The notes under the pieces were generated by a model. That model was given only the letters and a program-made list of their open reading frames with translations, ran no database searches and was not told the origin of the DNA. This document shows positions 46,345-58,107 of a DNA stretch of 64,000 nt, piece after piece. Source of the stretch: Roseibium sp. TrichSKD4. Its GTDB lineage: Bacteria > Pseudomonadota > Alphaproteobacteria > Rhizobiales > Stappiaceae. The stretch's first letter is position 1; each line of letters starts with the position of its first letter. The stretch spans positions 62,001-126,000 of the forward strand of contig NZ_GL476310.1 of NCBI RefSeq assembly GCF_000148725.1, written 5' to 3'. The translations under genes were made by a program, and so were the position numbers.

Positions 46345-46998
46345 TCAGAGAATGCTCTGACCCGTCTTGGCCCAATCTGCAAGGAAAGCCTCAAGGCCTT
46401 TGTCCGTGAGCGGGTGTTTCACCAACGCTTTCAAGGTTGCTGGCGGCACGGTCGCAACATCAGCACCGATGAGCGCACAGTCTTTGACATGATTCGCGGT
46501 CCGGATGGACGCAGCGAGGATCTGCGTTTCGAAGCCGTAATTGTCATAGATATCACGGATTTCCTGAATCAGCTCCAGACCATCAAGGTTGATGTCGTCG
46601 AGGCGGCCAATAAATGGTGAGATGTAGGTTGCACCTGCCTTGGCGGCGAGAAGCGCCTGATTGGCGGAAAAACAAAGAGTAACGTTTGTCTTGGTGCCTT
46701 CGTCCGTCAGCTGCTTACACGCCTTCAGGCCATCAAATGTCAGCGGGAGCTTGATCACGACATTGTCGGCAATCTTTTTCAGCTCATGGGCTTCCTTGAT
46801 CATCGTTTCAAAGTCGGTCGCGGCCACTTCTGCGGACACATCGCCATCGGTGATCTCACAGATTTCAGCGATGACCTCCTTGAATTGACGGCCAGACTTG
46901 GCGATCAGTGACGGATTGGTTGTCACGCCGTCCAGAAGACCGGTAGAAGCCAATTCCTTGATTTCGGCGGTGTCGGCTGTATCGACAAAAAATTTCAT
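46345..46998 (-). CDS. Transaldolase / fructose-6-phosphate aldolase
   Basis: A 217-residue short-type transaldolase. It starts [20 protein letters not shown] and continues GVTTNPSLI, with Schiff-base Lys83 in VVIKLPLT and later [18 protein letters not shown]. Members of this size act as transaldolase in the pentose phosphate pathway or as fructose-6-phosphate aldolase; sequence alone does not separate the two. ATG 46998 with GGGAG a few bases upstream was chosen over 47007. It diverges from priA. Confidence 0.92.
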   Translation of the reverse strand: MKFFVDTADTAEIKELASTGLLDGVTTNPSLIAKSGRQFKEVIAEICEITDGDVSAEVAATDFETMIKEAHELKKIADNVVIKLPLTFDGLKACKQLTDEGTKTNVTLCFSANQALLAAKAGATYISPFIGRLDDINLDGLELIQEIRDIYDNYGFETQILAASIRTANHVKDCALIGADVATVPPATLKALVKHPLTDKGLEAFLADWAKTGQSIL

Positions 46999-47165
46999 GA
47001 GGTGCACTCCCTTGAGCCAAGGCTCGTCGCTGGTGCCGGAGTGAACGATCCGGCATTAATTCATGCTTCGGCGCCTCTTTACCTTAGGATGGGCGCAAGC
47101 TGAACCCCGATTCGATAATTTGACCGGACCACGCCCTGCGATTGGGCAAGCCAGCCAGGTGAAAC

Positions 47166-49364
47166 GTGCTGTTTGACGATTTGGAAGATGACACAGAGAC
47201 AATTGCCAGTGTGCTGGTGCCAGTCGCAGTACCAACAGCTTATACCTACCGCGTGCCGAAAGGGGCACATGTGTGTCCGGGCACAATCGTCAAGGTTCCG
47301 CTTGGCCCCAGAGAGGTGATCGGAGCGGTTTGGGATGTGACGCCGGATGCCGGGATCAATCCGAAAAAGCTGAAGGAAATTAGCCGTATTTTTGAGGAGA
47401 CCAGACCTCTGGATGCGGAGCTTCGCCAGTTCATCGATTGGGTCGCCAATTGGACATTGGCACCACCGGGAATGGTTTTGCGTATGGTGCTTCGATCCGA
47501 AGAGGCATTGGAACCGGAAACGCCGATTGCCGGTGTGCGGCGTTTGGCGGGAATGGAGCCAGACCGAAAAACGCCCGCCCGTGCCCGCGTTCTGGAAACG
47601 ATGGAAGACGGTTTTGCCTGGACAAAGAGCGGTCTTTCGCACGCAGCAGGCGTGAGCGTTTCCGTCATTGATGGGTTGCTGAAGCAGGGCGTTTTGGAAG
47701 TTGTTGAAATGCCAGCCGCACCGCCACTGCCCAAACCGGACATTGACTATGCACGCGTTGATCTAACCGAAACTCAGAAAAAAGCAGCTGACGGGATTCG
47801 GGCAGCTTTCGAAAAGGGTGCGAGCGTTAGCCTCATCGATGGGGTCACGGGCTCTGGAAAAACAGAAGTCTATTTCGAGGCGATTGCCGAGGCCCTGAAG
47901 CGCGGCAAGCAAGCTTTGATTCTGGTGCCGGAAATCGCGCTGACCGAACAGTTTCTAAGGAGATTCGAGCAACGATTCGGTGTTTATCCCGCCGAATGGC
48001 ATTCGGAAATCACCCCAAAAAAGCGAGCGCGGGTGTGGCGCGGCGTGGCAAGTGGCGATGTCCGGGTCGTTATTGGAGCCCGCTCTGCGCTCTTCCTGCC
48101 ATTTCTTGAGCTTGGGTTGATCGTGGTTGATGAAGAGCATGATACGGCCTTCAAGCAGGATGATCGGGTGCCATACAGCGCGCGAGACATGGCGGTCGTG
48201 CGCGGTCATATATCCAAGTTCCCTGTGGTTCTGGCATCTGCAACACCCTCGGTTGAAAGTCGGGTGAATGCCGAGCAGGGGCGCTACAATCGGTTCATTC
48301 TGCCTGATCGTGCATCAGGCGCGGCCCTCCCGGACCTTCAGGCGGTTGATATGCGCGCCGAAGGGCCTGAACGCGGACGGTGGATCGCGCCGCCACTGCT
48401 CAATGCTATTCGCTCCGCCTTTGCAGACGGCGCACAATCACTTTTGTTCTTGAATCGGCGTGGATATGCGCCGCTGACCCTGTGCCGAAAATGCGGCCAC
48501 CGATTCCAGTGCCCACATTGCAGTGCGTGGCTGGTGGAGCATCGCTTCCAGAAGCGGCTTAACTGTCATCACTGCGGCCATTCCGAATCTGTTCCAGAGG
48601 CCTGTCCGTCGTGCTCATCCACCGATTCGCTGGTCGCTTGTGGACCGGGTGTGGAAAGAATTGCTGAAGAAGTCTCAGGCCTGTTTCCCGAAGCGCGCAC
48701 TTTGGTGCTCTCCTCCGATATTCAAGGTGGACCAGATCGCCTTCGCCGTGAAATGAAGGTTGTTGAGGAAGGTGGGGCGGACATTGTTATTGGCACGCAG
48801 CTGGTGGCAAAGGGGCACAATTTCCCCAAAATGCGACTTGTTGGTGTGATTGATGCGGATCTCGGCCTTGCTCACGGAGATCCCCGAGCAGCTGAAAAAA
48901 CCTTTCAACTGCTGGCGCAGGTGACGGGCCGGGCCGGGCGGGTTACCGGTGATGGCGCAGGTTTCTTGCAAACCTACGCGCCAGATCATCCGGTTATTAA
49001 GGCGCTTTTGTCGTCTGATCGTGATGCCTTTTATAATGCAGAGATTGAGGCCCGGCAGGCAACAGGCTTACCGCCATTTGGCAGGTTGGCAGCGTTGGTG
49101 ATTTCTGGACCGGACAAGGCTTTCACGGAAGGCTATTCACGCGCCATATTAAGAACGGCTCCAATGCACGAGGCAATTACCATACTTGGGCCAGCAGAGG
49201 CAGCGTTGGCTATGGTGCGCGGTCGTCACCGCTACAGACTGCTGGCGCTTGCGCCTCGCCAGATTGACTTACAAGGCTACATCCGCGCGTGGCTTTCCGA
49301 AGCGCCGAAACCTGTAAAAGGCTTGCGCGTCCAGATCGACATCGATCCGCAACATTTCATGTAG
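47166..49364 (+). CDS. priA: Primosomal protein N' (PriA helicase)
   Basis: A 732-residue replication-restart helicase. It has an N-terminal 3'-DNA-binding domain (VPVAVPTAYTYRVPKGAHV), Walker A DGVTGSGKTEVYFEAI, DEEH box VVDEEHDTAFKQ, and eight zinc-ligand Cys in CRKCGHRFQCPHCSAWL, then CHHCGHSESVPEACPSC. The helicase C-terminal motif QVTGRAGR is intact. It starts GTG. It reloads the replisome at stalled forks. Confidence 0.95.
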   Translation: MLFDDLEDDTETIASVLVPVAVPTAYTYRVPKGAHVCPGTIVKVPLGPREVIGAVWDVTPDAGINPKKLKEISRIFEETRPLDAELRQFIDWVANWTLAPPGMVLRMVLRSEEALEPETPIAGVRRLAGMEPDRKTPARARVLETMEDGFAWTKSGLSHAAGVSVSVIDGLLKQGVLEVVEMPAAPPLPKPDIDYARVDLTETQKKAADGIRAAFEKGASVSLIDGVTGSGKTEVYFEAIAEALKRGKQALILVPEIALTEQFLRRFEQRFGVYPAEWHSEITPKKRARVWRGVASGDVRVVIGARSALFLPFLELGLIVVDEEHDTAFKQDDRVPYSARDMAVVRGHISKFPVVLASATPSVESRVNAEQGRYNRFILPDRASGAALPDLQAVDMRAEGPERGRWIAPPLLNAIRSAFADGAQSLLFLNRRGYAPLTLCRKCGHRFQCPHCSAWLVEHRFQKRLNCHHCGHSESVPEACPSCSSTDSLVACGPGVERIAEEVSGLFPEARTLVLSSDIQGGPDRLRREMKVVEEGGADIVIGTQLVAKGHNFPKMRLVGVIDADLGLAHGDPRAAEKTFQLLAQVTGRAGRVTGDGAGFLQTYAPDHPVIKALLSSDRDAFYNAEIEARQATGLPPFGRLAALVISGPDKAFTEGYSRAILRTAPMHEAITILGPAEAALAMVRGRHRYRLLALAPRQIDLQGYIRAWLSEAPKPVKGLRVQIDIDPQHFM

Positions 49365-49428
49365 TAGTCTTGGCTCATTTGGTTGAGGTTTGTTGGGCAA
49401 ATGCCTAATGACACGGCTGGAGCAGTCT

Positions 49429-49794
49429 ATGACTTACATTCAAGGATTCTTGGCACCGGTAAAGACGGCAAAAAAAGCGGGCTATAAAGATATTGCCGAA
49501 AAGTCTTGGGCGCTTTTCAAGGAGTATGGTGCGGTAAGTTCCTGCGAGGGATGGGGTGACACTGTGCCCGATGGCGAAGTGACGTCTTTCCCAATGGCTG
49601 TCAAAAAGGAACCGGACGAAACGGTCGTGTTTTCTTGGATTGTCTGGCCAGACAAACAAACCGCAGATGCTGCGATGGCAAAAATGCAGGATGACCCACG
49701 CTGGGGCGAAATCATGCCCAATGCTGACGAGATATTTAGCCTAAAGCGGATGATGTTCGGCGGCTTTGAGCCCATTCTCGATCAAACCGCATAA
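49429..49794 (+). CDS. DUF1428 family protein
   Basis: A 121-residue protein. The sequence MTYIQGFLAPVKTAKKAGY, VVFSWIVWPDKQTADAAMAK, and KRMMFGGFEPILD match the DUF1428 (YbaA-like) ferredoxin-fold family, whose role is unknown. ATG 49429 was chosen for the GGAGCAG upstream and the family N-terminus. Confidence 0.85.
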   Translation: MTYIQGFLAPVKTAKKAGYKDIAEKSWALFKEYGAVSSCEGWGDTVPDGEVTSFPMAVKKEPDETVVFSWIVWPDKQTADAAMAKMQDDPRWGEIMPNADEIFSLKRMMFGGFEPILDQTA

Positions 49795-49864
49795 GGTGCC
49801 ATCCGAAAGGAAGCAGAATAAATATCAGGGTTAGACGAAAGAGTCCCAAGCGCTGATAAAATTG

Positions 49865-49916
49865 CCGATTTTGGGGCATTTTATGCAGCTGAAGCCCAAA
49901 AAACGCCAAAAATCGG
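49865..49916 (+). promoter_or_regulatory. Large dyad in the atp operon leader
   Basis: Outer arms CCGATTTT (49865-49872) and AAAATCGG (49909-49916) enclose GGGC (49874-49877) and GCCC (49894-49897). It lies in the 298-bp gap before atpH, about 180 bases upstream of the start. It could be a leader RNA hairpin or operator. The rest of this gap shows nothing else I can name. Confidence 0.35.
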
Positions 49917-50092
49917 GGTCTGCGGCCATTTGGTGAAGTTGCACACTTGAAAACCCTGTGCTAATGGAAGCGCGGCTTTGGGGGAACGGTTTATCCGTCA
50001 TACCTTCTGACCCTGAAATCATTCATTTTTTCAATGCCTTGCGGACACTTGCTGTTTTGCGGGCCTGAAAAACGTCAGAGAGCTCGGACCTG

Positions 50093-50653
50093 GTGACTGA
50101 CAACGTATCTCTCGTATCCGGCGTGGCACAACGATATGCATCCGCCCTCCTCGAACTAGCCGAGGAAAAAGGTGTGACTGCCGACGTGGAGCGGGATCTT
50201 CGCAAAGTTGAGGGCTTCCTCAATGAAAGCACAGATCTCGACCGTCTCGTTAAAAGCCCTGCCTTTAGTGTGGAAGAGCAGCTTGCTGCGCTTGTTGCAC
50301 TTCTCGACAAGGCAGGCATTTCTGGCCTCGCCGCTAATTTTGTGAAGCTGACCGCCAAAAACCGGCGTCTCTTCGTTCTTCCCGGCATGATCAAGGCCTT
50401 CAAGGCTCAGCTGGCGGAAAAGCGCGGTGAAGAAACCGCTGAGGTCGTCTCGGCCGCTCCGCTATCTGATGAGCATGTCGCAGCCCTCAAGGAGGCTCTG
50501 GCTGCCTCCCGTGGGAAATCAGTAAATGTTGCAGCGTCGGTCGATCCTGCTCTGATCGGTGGCCTCGTGGTCAAGGTCGGTTCCCGCATGATCGACACGT
50601 CGTTGCGTACAAAACTCAATTCACTCAAGTTCGCGATGAAAGAGGTCGGCTGA
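50093..50653 (+). CDS. atpH: ATP synthase F1 delta subunit
   Basis: A 186-residue stator protein linking the F1 head to the b subunits. It reads [19 protein letters not shown], then [20 protein letters not shown], and ends with [20 protein letters not shown], the family C-terminal signature. GTG start. The TGA overlaps the atpA ATG by one base. The F0 genes are not in the window, as is usual for split atp operons of alphaproteobacteria. Confidence 0.96.
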   Translation: MTDNVSLVSGVAQRYASALLELAEEKGVTADVERDLRKVEGFLNESTDLDRLVKSPAFSVEEQLAALVALLDKAGISGLAANFVKLTAKNRRLFVLPGMIKAFKAQLAEKRGEETAEVVSAAPLSDEHVAALKEALAASRGKSVNVAASVDPALIGGLVVKVGSRMIDTSLRTKLNSLKFAMKEVG

Positions 50654-52182
50654 TGGATATTCGGGCCGCGGAAATTTCCGCCATCCTCAAGGACCAGATC
50701 AAGAACTTCGGCCAGGAAGCCGAAGTTTCTGAGGTCGGTCAGGTGCTTTCGGTCGGTGACGGTATCGCCCGTGTTTATGGTCTGGACAATGTTCAGGCTG
50801 GTGAAATGGTCGAATTCCCGGGCAGTATCCGGGGTATGGCCTTGAACCTTGAAGAAGACAACGTCGGGGTTGTTATCTTCGGTTCTGACCGTGACATTAA
50901 AGAAGGCGACACAGTCAAGCGGACTGGCGCCATCGTGGAAGTCCCGGTTGGTAAGGGGCTTTTGGGCCGCGTTGTCGATCCGCTCGGCAATCCGCTTGAT
51001 GGCAAGGGTCCGATCAAGGACGCTGAGATGCGCCGCGTGGACGTTAAGGCGCCTGGCATTTTGCCGCGTAAGTCCGTGCATGAGCCGATGTCCACTGGTC
51101 TCAAGGCAATTGACGCCCTGATCCCGGTTGGTCGTGGTCAGCGTGAGCTTGTCATTGGTGACCGTCAGACCGGTAAAACCGCGATCATTCTTGACACATT
51201 CCTGAACCAGAAGCCGCTGCATGCGAGCAACGACGAAGGCAACAAGCTGTACTGCATCTATGTTGCTGTCGGTCAGAAGCGCTCCACAGTTGCTCAGTTC
51301 GTGAAGGTTCTGGAAGACAACGGCGCTCTGGATTACTCCATCGTGATCGCTGCGACCGCTTCTGATGCGGCACCGCTTCAGTATCTTGCACCGTTCTCCG
51401 GTTGCGCGATGGGTGAGTTCTTCCGTGACAACGGCATGCATGCCGTGATCGGTTACGATGACCTGTCAAAGCAAGCTGTTGCTTATCGCCAGATGTCTCT
51501 GCTTCTGCGCCGTCCGCCAGGACGTGAAGCTTTCCCGGGTGACGTTTTCTACCTGCACTCCCGTCTGCTCGAGCGTTCTGCGAAGCTGAATGAAGATCAT
51601 GGTGCCGGTTCTCTGACTGCACTTCCGGTCATTGAAACTCAGGGTAACGACGTGTCGGCCTTTATTCCGACCAACGTGATCTCCATCACCGATGGGCAGA
51701 TCTTCCTTGAGACCGACCTGTTCTATCAGGGTATCCGTCCGGCTGTTAACGTCGGTCTGTCGGTGTCCCGCGTGGGTTCTTCCGCTCAGATTAAAGCGAT
51801 GAAGCAGGTTGCTGGTCCGGTTAAGGGTGAATTGGCGCAGTACCGCGAAATGGCGGCTTTTGCTCAGTTCGGTTCTGATCTTGATGCCACAACTCAGAAG
51901 CTTCTGAACCGGGGTGCGCGCCTGACTGAACTGCTCAAGCAGCCTCAGTTCTCGCCACTGAAAACCCAGGAACAGGTTTGCGTCATCTATGCTGGCGTGA
52001 ACGGCTATCTGGATAACCTGCCGGTTGAGCGCGTTGGTGAGTTCGAAGAAGGCCTGCTGCTTTTCCTTCGTGGAGAACATGCAGAACTTCTGGACGCCAT
52101 CTGGGACAAGAAAGCCCTTGATGACGACCTGACCGGCAAGCTGAAAGCTGCGCTGGACCAGTTCTCAAAGAACTTCGCCTAA
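50653..52182 (+). CDS. atpA: ATP synthase F1 alpha subunit
   Basis: A 509-residue non-catalytic nucleotide-binding subunit. It starts [20 protein letters not shown], carries Walker [11 protein letters not shown], the arginine-finger region [19 protein letters not shown], and ends typically ([10 protein letters not shown]). It is translationally coupled to atpH and followed by atpG after 32 bases. Confidence 0.98.
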   Translation: MDIRAAEISAILKDQIKNFGQEAEVSEVGQVLSVGDGIARVYGLDNVQAGEMVEFPGSIRGMALNLEEDNVGVVIFGSDRDIKEGDTVKRTGAIVEVPVGKGLLGRVVDPLGNPLDGKGPIKDAEMRRVDVKAPGILPRKSVHEPMSTGLKAIDALIPVGRGQRELVIGDRQTGKTAIILDTFLNQKPLHASNDEGNKLYCIYVAVGQKRSTVAQFVKVLEDNGALDYSIVIAATASDAAPLQYLAPFSGCAMGEFFRDNGMHAVIGYDDLSKQAVAYRQMSLLLRRPPGREAFPGDVFYLHSRLLERSAKLNEDHGAGSLTALPVIETQGNDVSAFIPTNVISITDGQIFLETDLFYQGIRPAVNVGLSVSRVGSSAQIKAMKQVAGPVKGELAQYREMAAFAQFGSDLDATTQKLLNRGARLTELLKQPQFSPLKTQEQVCVIYAGVNGYLDNLPVERVGEFEEGLLLFLRGEHAELLDAIWDKKALDDDLTGKLKAALDQFSKNFA

Positions 52183-52214
52183 GACCTGAGTCGGGATAAG
52201 GAGCAGGGGCGGCC

Positions 52215-54547
<2,333 letters not shown>

Positions 54548-54559
54548 TCCATCAGGACC

Positions 54560-54636
54560 TCCGGCGCGGAAAACGCGCCGGATCTCCAGTTAGAAGGGTC
54601 CTATCAATGGGTTCTTCGTGTATTCGACTGATAGGA
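54560..54636 (+). promoter_or_regulatory. Two hairpins between atpD and atpC
   Basis: TCCGGCGCG-GAAAA-CGCGCCGGA (54560-54582) is a perfect nine-base stem with a GAAAA loop. TCCTATCA (54599-54606) pairs with TGATAGGA (54629-54636). Neither has a T tract. They may trim or stabilise the mRNA and set the atpD:atpC ratio. Confidence 0.5.
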
Positions 54637-54646
54637 AAGACGCCAA

Positions 54647-55054
54647 ATGGCCGATACATTTCAGTTTGAACTGGTCTCACCGGAGCATCTCTTGCTGTCC
54701 GAAGAGGTTCTTGAGGTAGTTGTACCGGGAACCGATGGCGAATTTGGCGTTCTGAAGCACCACAGCCCGTTCATGTCCACGATCAAGCCGGGCATCCTGA
54801 AAGTCCGTAAGGACGGGAACGCTTGGGTTGAATACTTCGTGCGTGGTGGGTTCGCGGATGCAGGCCCAAATGGGCTGACTGTTTTGGCAGAACGCGCAAC
54901 ACCGGTTTCAGAGATCAGTGCGGACGATCTGAACCAACAGATTAAGAATGCTGAAGAAGATGTTGCGGACGCTAAGGACGACGAAACCCGTCAAAAAGCT
55001 TCCATGCACCTGTCTCAGTTAAAGGATGTGGCAGAGGCTTTTAAAGCCGCCTGA
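54647..55054 (+). CDS. atpC: ATP synthase F1 epsilon subunit
   Basis: A 135-residue rotor and regulatory subunit. It has an N-terminal beta sandwich ([45 protein letters not shown]) and a C-terminal helical part. Last gene of the atp operon, followed by a terminator. Confidence 0.97.
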   Translation: MADTFQFELVSPEHLLLSEEVLEVVVPGTDGEFGVLKHHSPFMSTIKPGILKVRKDGNAWVEYFVRGGFADAGPNGLTVLAERATPVSEISADDLNQQIKNAEEDVADAKDDETRQKASMHLSQLKDVAEAFKAA

Positions 55055-55085
55055 TTCAAAGATCTAAACTTTTCTGTATTTGAAG

Positions 55086-55114
55086 AACGCGGCTCCTACC
55101 AGGCCGCGTTTTTT
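55086..55114 (+). terminator. Rho-independent terminator of the atp operon
   Basis: Stem AACGCGGC/GCCGCGTT with a nine-base loop, followed by TTTTGC, 32 bases after the atpC stop. Confidence 0.85.
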
Positions 55115-55179
55115 GCATTCTAAGCCTGGGTATTTGGTTCGTTCGGCAAAAGCGTGGACTACGGCTGCGATGCCACAAG

Positions 55180-55210
55180 AAACAATAAACCCGGCCAAAA
55201 GGGCCGGGTT
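55180..55210 (-). terminator. Terminator of the GcrA-like small gene
   Basis: AACCCGGCC/GGCCGGGTT with a five-base loop at 55188-55210. On the minus strand it is followed by TATTGTTTC. It lies 73 bases downstream of the small gene's stop and could also back up the atp terminator. Confidence 0.65.
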
Positions 55211-55282
55211 AGAAGTTTGCATGTTGTACCATGCAGGTATGCTTTTATTTTCAAGCAGCTTATGACTCTTGTGCCGGGGCCC

Positions 55283-55486
55283 TTAGGCAGCGCGGCGGAA
55301 AGTCATCGGCGCGCCACCGGAACGGCTGCGGCGACGCTCCTCTGGCGGGATGTACACGATCGAGCTGTGCTCTTCGCAATAAGACACGCCAGCCTCTACA
55401 CGGTTAGAGCATGGGAATGTGTAATTGCCAGCATCACCTTCTGCCCACTTGCAGCAGCCAGGACGCGGAAGGCTCAAGCTATCCAT
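55283..55486 (-). CDS. Stand-alone GcrA C-terminal-domain-like protein
   Basis: A 67-residue protein. The pattern CCKWAEGDAGNYTFPC, GVSYCEEHSSIVYIPPEERR, RSRSGG closely resembles the C-terminal domain of the cell-cycle regulator GcrA (CxWPxGDP...FC...YCxxH...Y.P..ERRR), which in Caulobacter contacts sigma70. The N-terminal DNA-binding helix-turn-helix of GcrA is absent; only MDSLSLPRP precedes the domain. Cys and His residues look zinc-binding or structural. The ATG at 55486 has GAGGAAATCG upstream, and a terminator follows. It is convergent with the atp operon. Function inferred only from the domain. Confidence 0.7.
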   Translation of the reverse strand: MDSLSLPRPGCCKWAEGDAGNYTFPCSNRVEAGVSYCEEHSSIVYIPPEERRRSRSGGAPMTFRRAA

Positions 55487-55781
55487 TGTCGATTTCCTCT
55501 TCCTCAAGACGCAAACAGAAAACGCTCGAGCATCCTTTTGGGAGGAAAGGATCCGAACAGCTTTCGGTCAAATATGGATGTTGCGATTTGTCGTCACGGT
55601 GATGCCACTGTCGTGACTGCCCTTCAGCAAACGCTGGAGGTTAGATAAAGGCGTTGTCATAAAAATGCAATAGTCCGAAACGAATAAGTGCCCTGCGTTG
55701 GCCGCATATCGAATGGTATTATTAAGTATATGTTTACTGCTTGCCGAATACACAATGTGAATCTTGAACGAGCTCGCCGGA

Positions 55782-57401
55782 TTACTCTGGCAGAATTCCA
55801 CCTGCGGCTAAAAGTGCTTCTGGTGTATCAAGATCAATCCGCGCAGACGAACCAATTTCAACTTCGTGAACAGTATCAATGTGTTCTGCAATCAAATGCC
55901 GCGCGCCGATATCACCGGTTAGCTTTTTCAGGTCATCGAAAAAGCGCTTGTGCCAAAGTACGGGGTTACCGCGTTTTCCATTAGCTGTCGCTACAACAAT
56001 CTGTTGGCCACTTTTCTGAAAGGCACTGCGCATCTCGTTAAGGTGATCTTCGGAGATGTTCGGCATATCCCCGAGAAGGATAATGATACCATCCAAATCA
56101 TCTGAAAGCGCAGTGACACCGGTTTTGATCGAAGAGGCCATCCCGTCGGAAAAATGCGGGTTGTGCGCCAGCTGAACCGGCGTATTTCCAACCAGATCGG
56201 CAACATCCTCACGCATATGGCCGGTCACGACTACGATCTCGTCGAATTTGGCAGCCTGTGCGGCATCGAGCACATGCGTCAAGACTGGTTTTCCATCTAG
56301 ATGAACTAGGAGCTTGTTGGCCGCTCCCATACGGCTCGACTTACCCGCAGCTAAGACCACTGCGCCGATGCGTGGGGCGACCAACGGGAGGGCGGGTTCG
56401 CGTGGCTGGGGCCGACTTTCAATCTCCATCAACAGGCCGCCGACACCCATTTGGGTGATGTCATCGGAAGCAACAGGTATCTTCGCAAGGACGCGGTCCA
56501 GTATCCAGTCGAACCCGTTTTCCTTAGGGCTGCGTGCACAGCCCGGCGCACCAATGACAGAAACATCATCAAGGTCGGCAAGGAGAAGCAGGTTGCCGGG
56601 ATCCACTGGCATACCAAAATGAAGGATGCGACCACCGGCGTGCTCGATCGCTGTTGGGAGGACATCCTGCCGATCAACAACTGCCGAAGCACCAAACAAA
56701 ATAAGAAGTTCTGCCCCTTCATTCAAAAGCTCTTGCATGGTAGATGCGACAGTTTCCGTTGAATGCGGAACGCGTTTTTCTGCGATCACACAGCTGCCAC
56801 TCGCTTCAAGACGCTCCTCAAGAACGCGGCGTGTCTTGTCCATTGTTGATGGTTTCAGGTGGTCCAATGTTGTTGCAACGAGCCCGACCTTATGCGGATG
56901 GAAAGGTTTGACGGCCAGGGCCGCCTGTATCTTTTCTTCTGCTTCACGAACAGATCGGTTTGAGGCGGCAAAGGGAATGATCTTTGCGGTTGCCACCATC
57001 CGGCCAGCACCGACCTTCGTGTAGTTTGGTAAAGTCGCGAGAGTAATCGCGGGATCAATACGGTTCAGTGAATTGACCGCAGCTTCATCGGCCACAAGCA
57101 GGCCTGCACAATCAGCATGCAGGTTTACACGCCCCGTAAACGGTGTATCCAGAATCAACCCGCCACCATTGGCAGCCCGCGCCAGCCTATCAGCAGCCTG
57201 ATCTTCATTTACATCGTCCGGGGCAAGGCGGGCGACCGATACTTTGTTGATGCCGGATTTCAAAAGAGCAGCAACATCATTCTCGCTCAGAACACGGCCT
57301 TTTTTGAACGTTTTAGAGGTGCCGTCGCTGCTATTCACCTTGGTGGAGTGGGCGAGGACGCATCCTTTCGCCTCAGTCGTTGGAACCACTCCGAATTCCA
57401 T
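55782..57401 (-). CDS. Molybdopterin-binding / NTP-transferase fusion protein
   Basis: A 539-residue protein. The N-terminal about 340 residues form a MoeA/CinA-like molybdopterin-binding unit (LKSGINKVSVARLAPDDVNE, then ILFGASAVVDRQDVLP, then GAPGCARSPKENGFDW). The C-terminal part is a MobA-like nucleotidyltransferase (GAVVLAAGKSSRMGAANKLL, then ILLGDMPNISEDHLNEM). This matches the 'molybdopterin-binding/glycosyltransferase 2' fusion that makes cytosine- or guanine-dinucleotide cofactor for xanthine- or CO-dehydrogenase-type enzymes. Its ATG overlaps the XdhC-like stop by one base. The 295 bp upstream of 55782 toward the GcrA-like gene hold no visible gene. Confidence 0.87.
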   Translation of the reverse strand: MEFGVVPTTEAKGCVLAHSTKVNSSDGTSKTFKKGRVLSENDVAALLKSGINKVSVARLAPDDVNEDQAADRLARAANGGGLILDTPFTGRVNLHADCAGLLVADEAAVNSLNRIDPAITLATLPNYTKVGAGRMVATAKIIPFAASNRSVREAEEKIQAALAVKPFHPHKVGLVATTLDHLKPSTMDKTRRVLEERLEASGSCVIAEKRVPHSTETVASTMQELLNEGAELLILFGASAVVDRQDVLPTAIEHAGGRILHFGMPVDPGNLLLLADLDDVSVIGAPGCARSPKENGFDWILDRVLAKIPVASDDITQMGVGGLLMEIESRPQPREPALPLVAPRIGAVVLAAGKSSRMGAANKLLVHLDGKPVLTHVLDAAQAAKFDEIVVVTGHMREDVADLVGNTPVQLAHNPHFSDGMASSIKTGVTALSDDLDGIIILLGDMPNISEDHLNEMRSAFQKSGQQIVVATANGKRGNPVLWHKRFFDDLKKLTGDIGARHLIAEHIDTVHEVEIGSSARIDLDTPEALLAAGGILPE

Positions 57402-58090
57402 TAAACGGTCCCCGGCTTACGAAGAGCCTTGATGACCGATCCAAGTATGGCGACTGCTATTTCTGCAGGCGAGGCGGCGCCAATATCCTGACCAATGGGG
57501 GCTTCGATCCGTGCAAGGTCGGTCTCAGTCACGCCATTGTCACGTAGTCTGTCGAGCCGTTTGCCATGGGTCTTGCGGCTGCCAAGTGCACCGACATAAA
57601 AGCACCCCGCCTTTAACGCCGCTTGCAGCGGGAAATCATCTATTTTGGGGTCATGGGTGACGGCCGCTAACGCGGTATAAGCGTCAAGAGGCTCGTTTTT
57701 CAGAACCTCTTCGGGCCAATCGGCCTTCAGCGTGGCACTGGGAAAACGATCCTCCGTTGCAAACGCTGTCCGCGGATCGATGACGGTGACGTCGAACCCG
57801 GCAAGTTCGGCCATAGGAACAAGGGCCTGCGTAATGTGCACGGCTCCAATCAAGACAAGACGGGGAGAAGGAACGGAAACTGTGAGAAAATGGTTCCCGG
57901 TTTTGGTCTCAATGGTTCCTGATTTTCCAGAGTGAAACCGCTTTGTAAGTTCAGTTTCCAGCGGGTCACCGGTACAATCTTGACCGCTTTGAATGAGGCG
58001 CTGGTGACCAGTTTCCAAATCCGTGATGAGAATGGCAGCTCCGCGCGCTGCACGAATTTCGTTGAGGCGGGAGAGGAGCGAAAGGTCCAT
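57401..58090 (-). CDS. XdhC-family protein, Rossmann half
   Basis: A 229-residue protein. The C-terminal XdhC domain shows a nucleotide-binding fold (LVLIGAVHITQALVPMAELA, then VTVIDPRTAF) and the VGALGSRKTHGKRLDRLRDN, PIGQDIGAASPAEIAVAILG signature. Such proteins deliver or sulfurate molybdenum cofactor for xanthine-dehydrogenase-type enzymes. It lacks the N-terminal XdhC_CoxI domain, which is a separate gene immediately upstream. A 1-base overlap with the fusion gene downstream shows coupling. Confidence 0.86.
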   Translation of the reverse strand: MDLSLLSRLNEIRAARGAAILITDLETGHQRLIQSGQDCTGDPLETELTKRFHSGKSGTIETKTGNHFLTVSVPSPRLVLIGAVHITQALVPMAELAGFDVTVIDPRTAFATEDRFPSATLKADWPEEVLKNEPLDAYTALAAVTHDPKIDDFPLQAALKAGCFYVGALGSRKTHGKRLDRLRDNGVTETDLARIEAPIGQDIGAASPAEIAVAILGSVIKALRKPGTV

Positions 58091-58107
58091 TGCAGCGCTG
58101 GTCCGAC

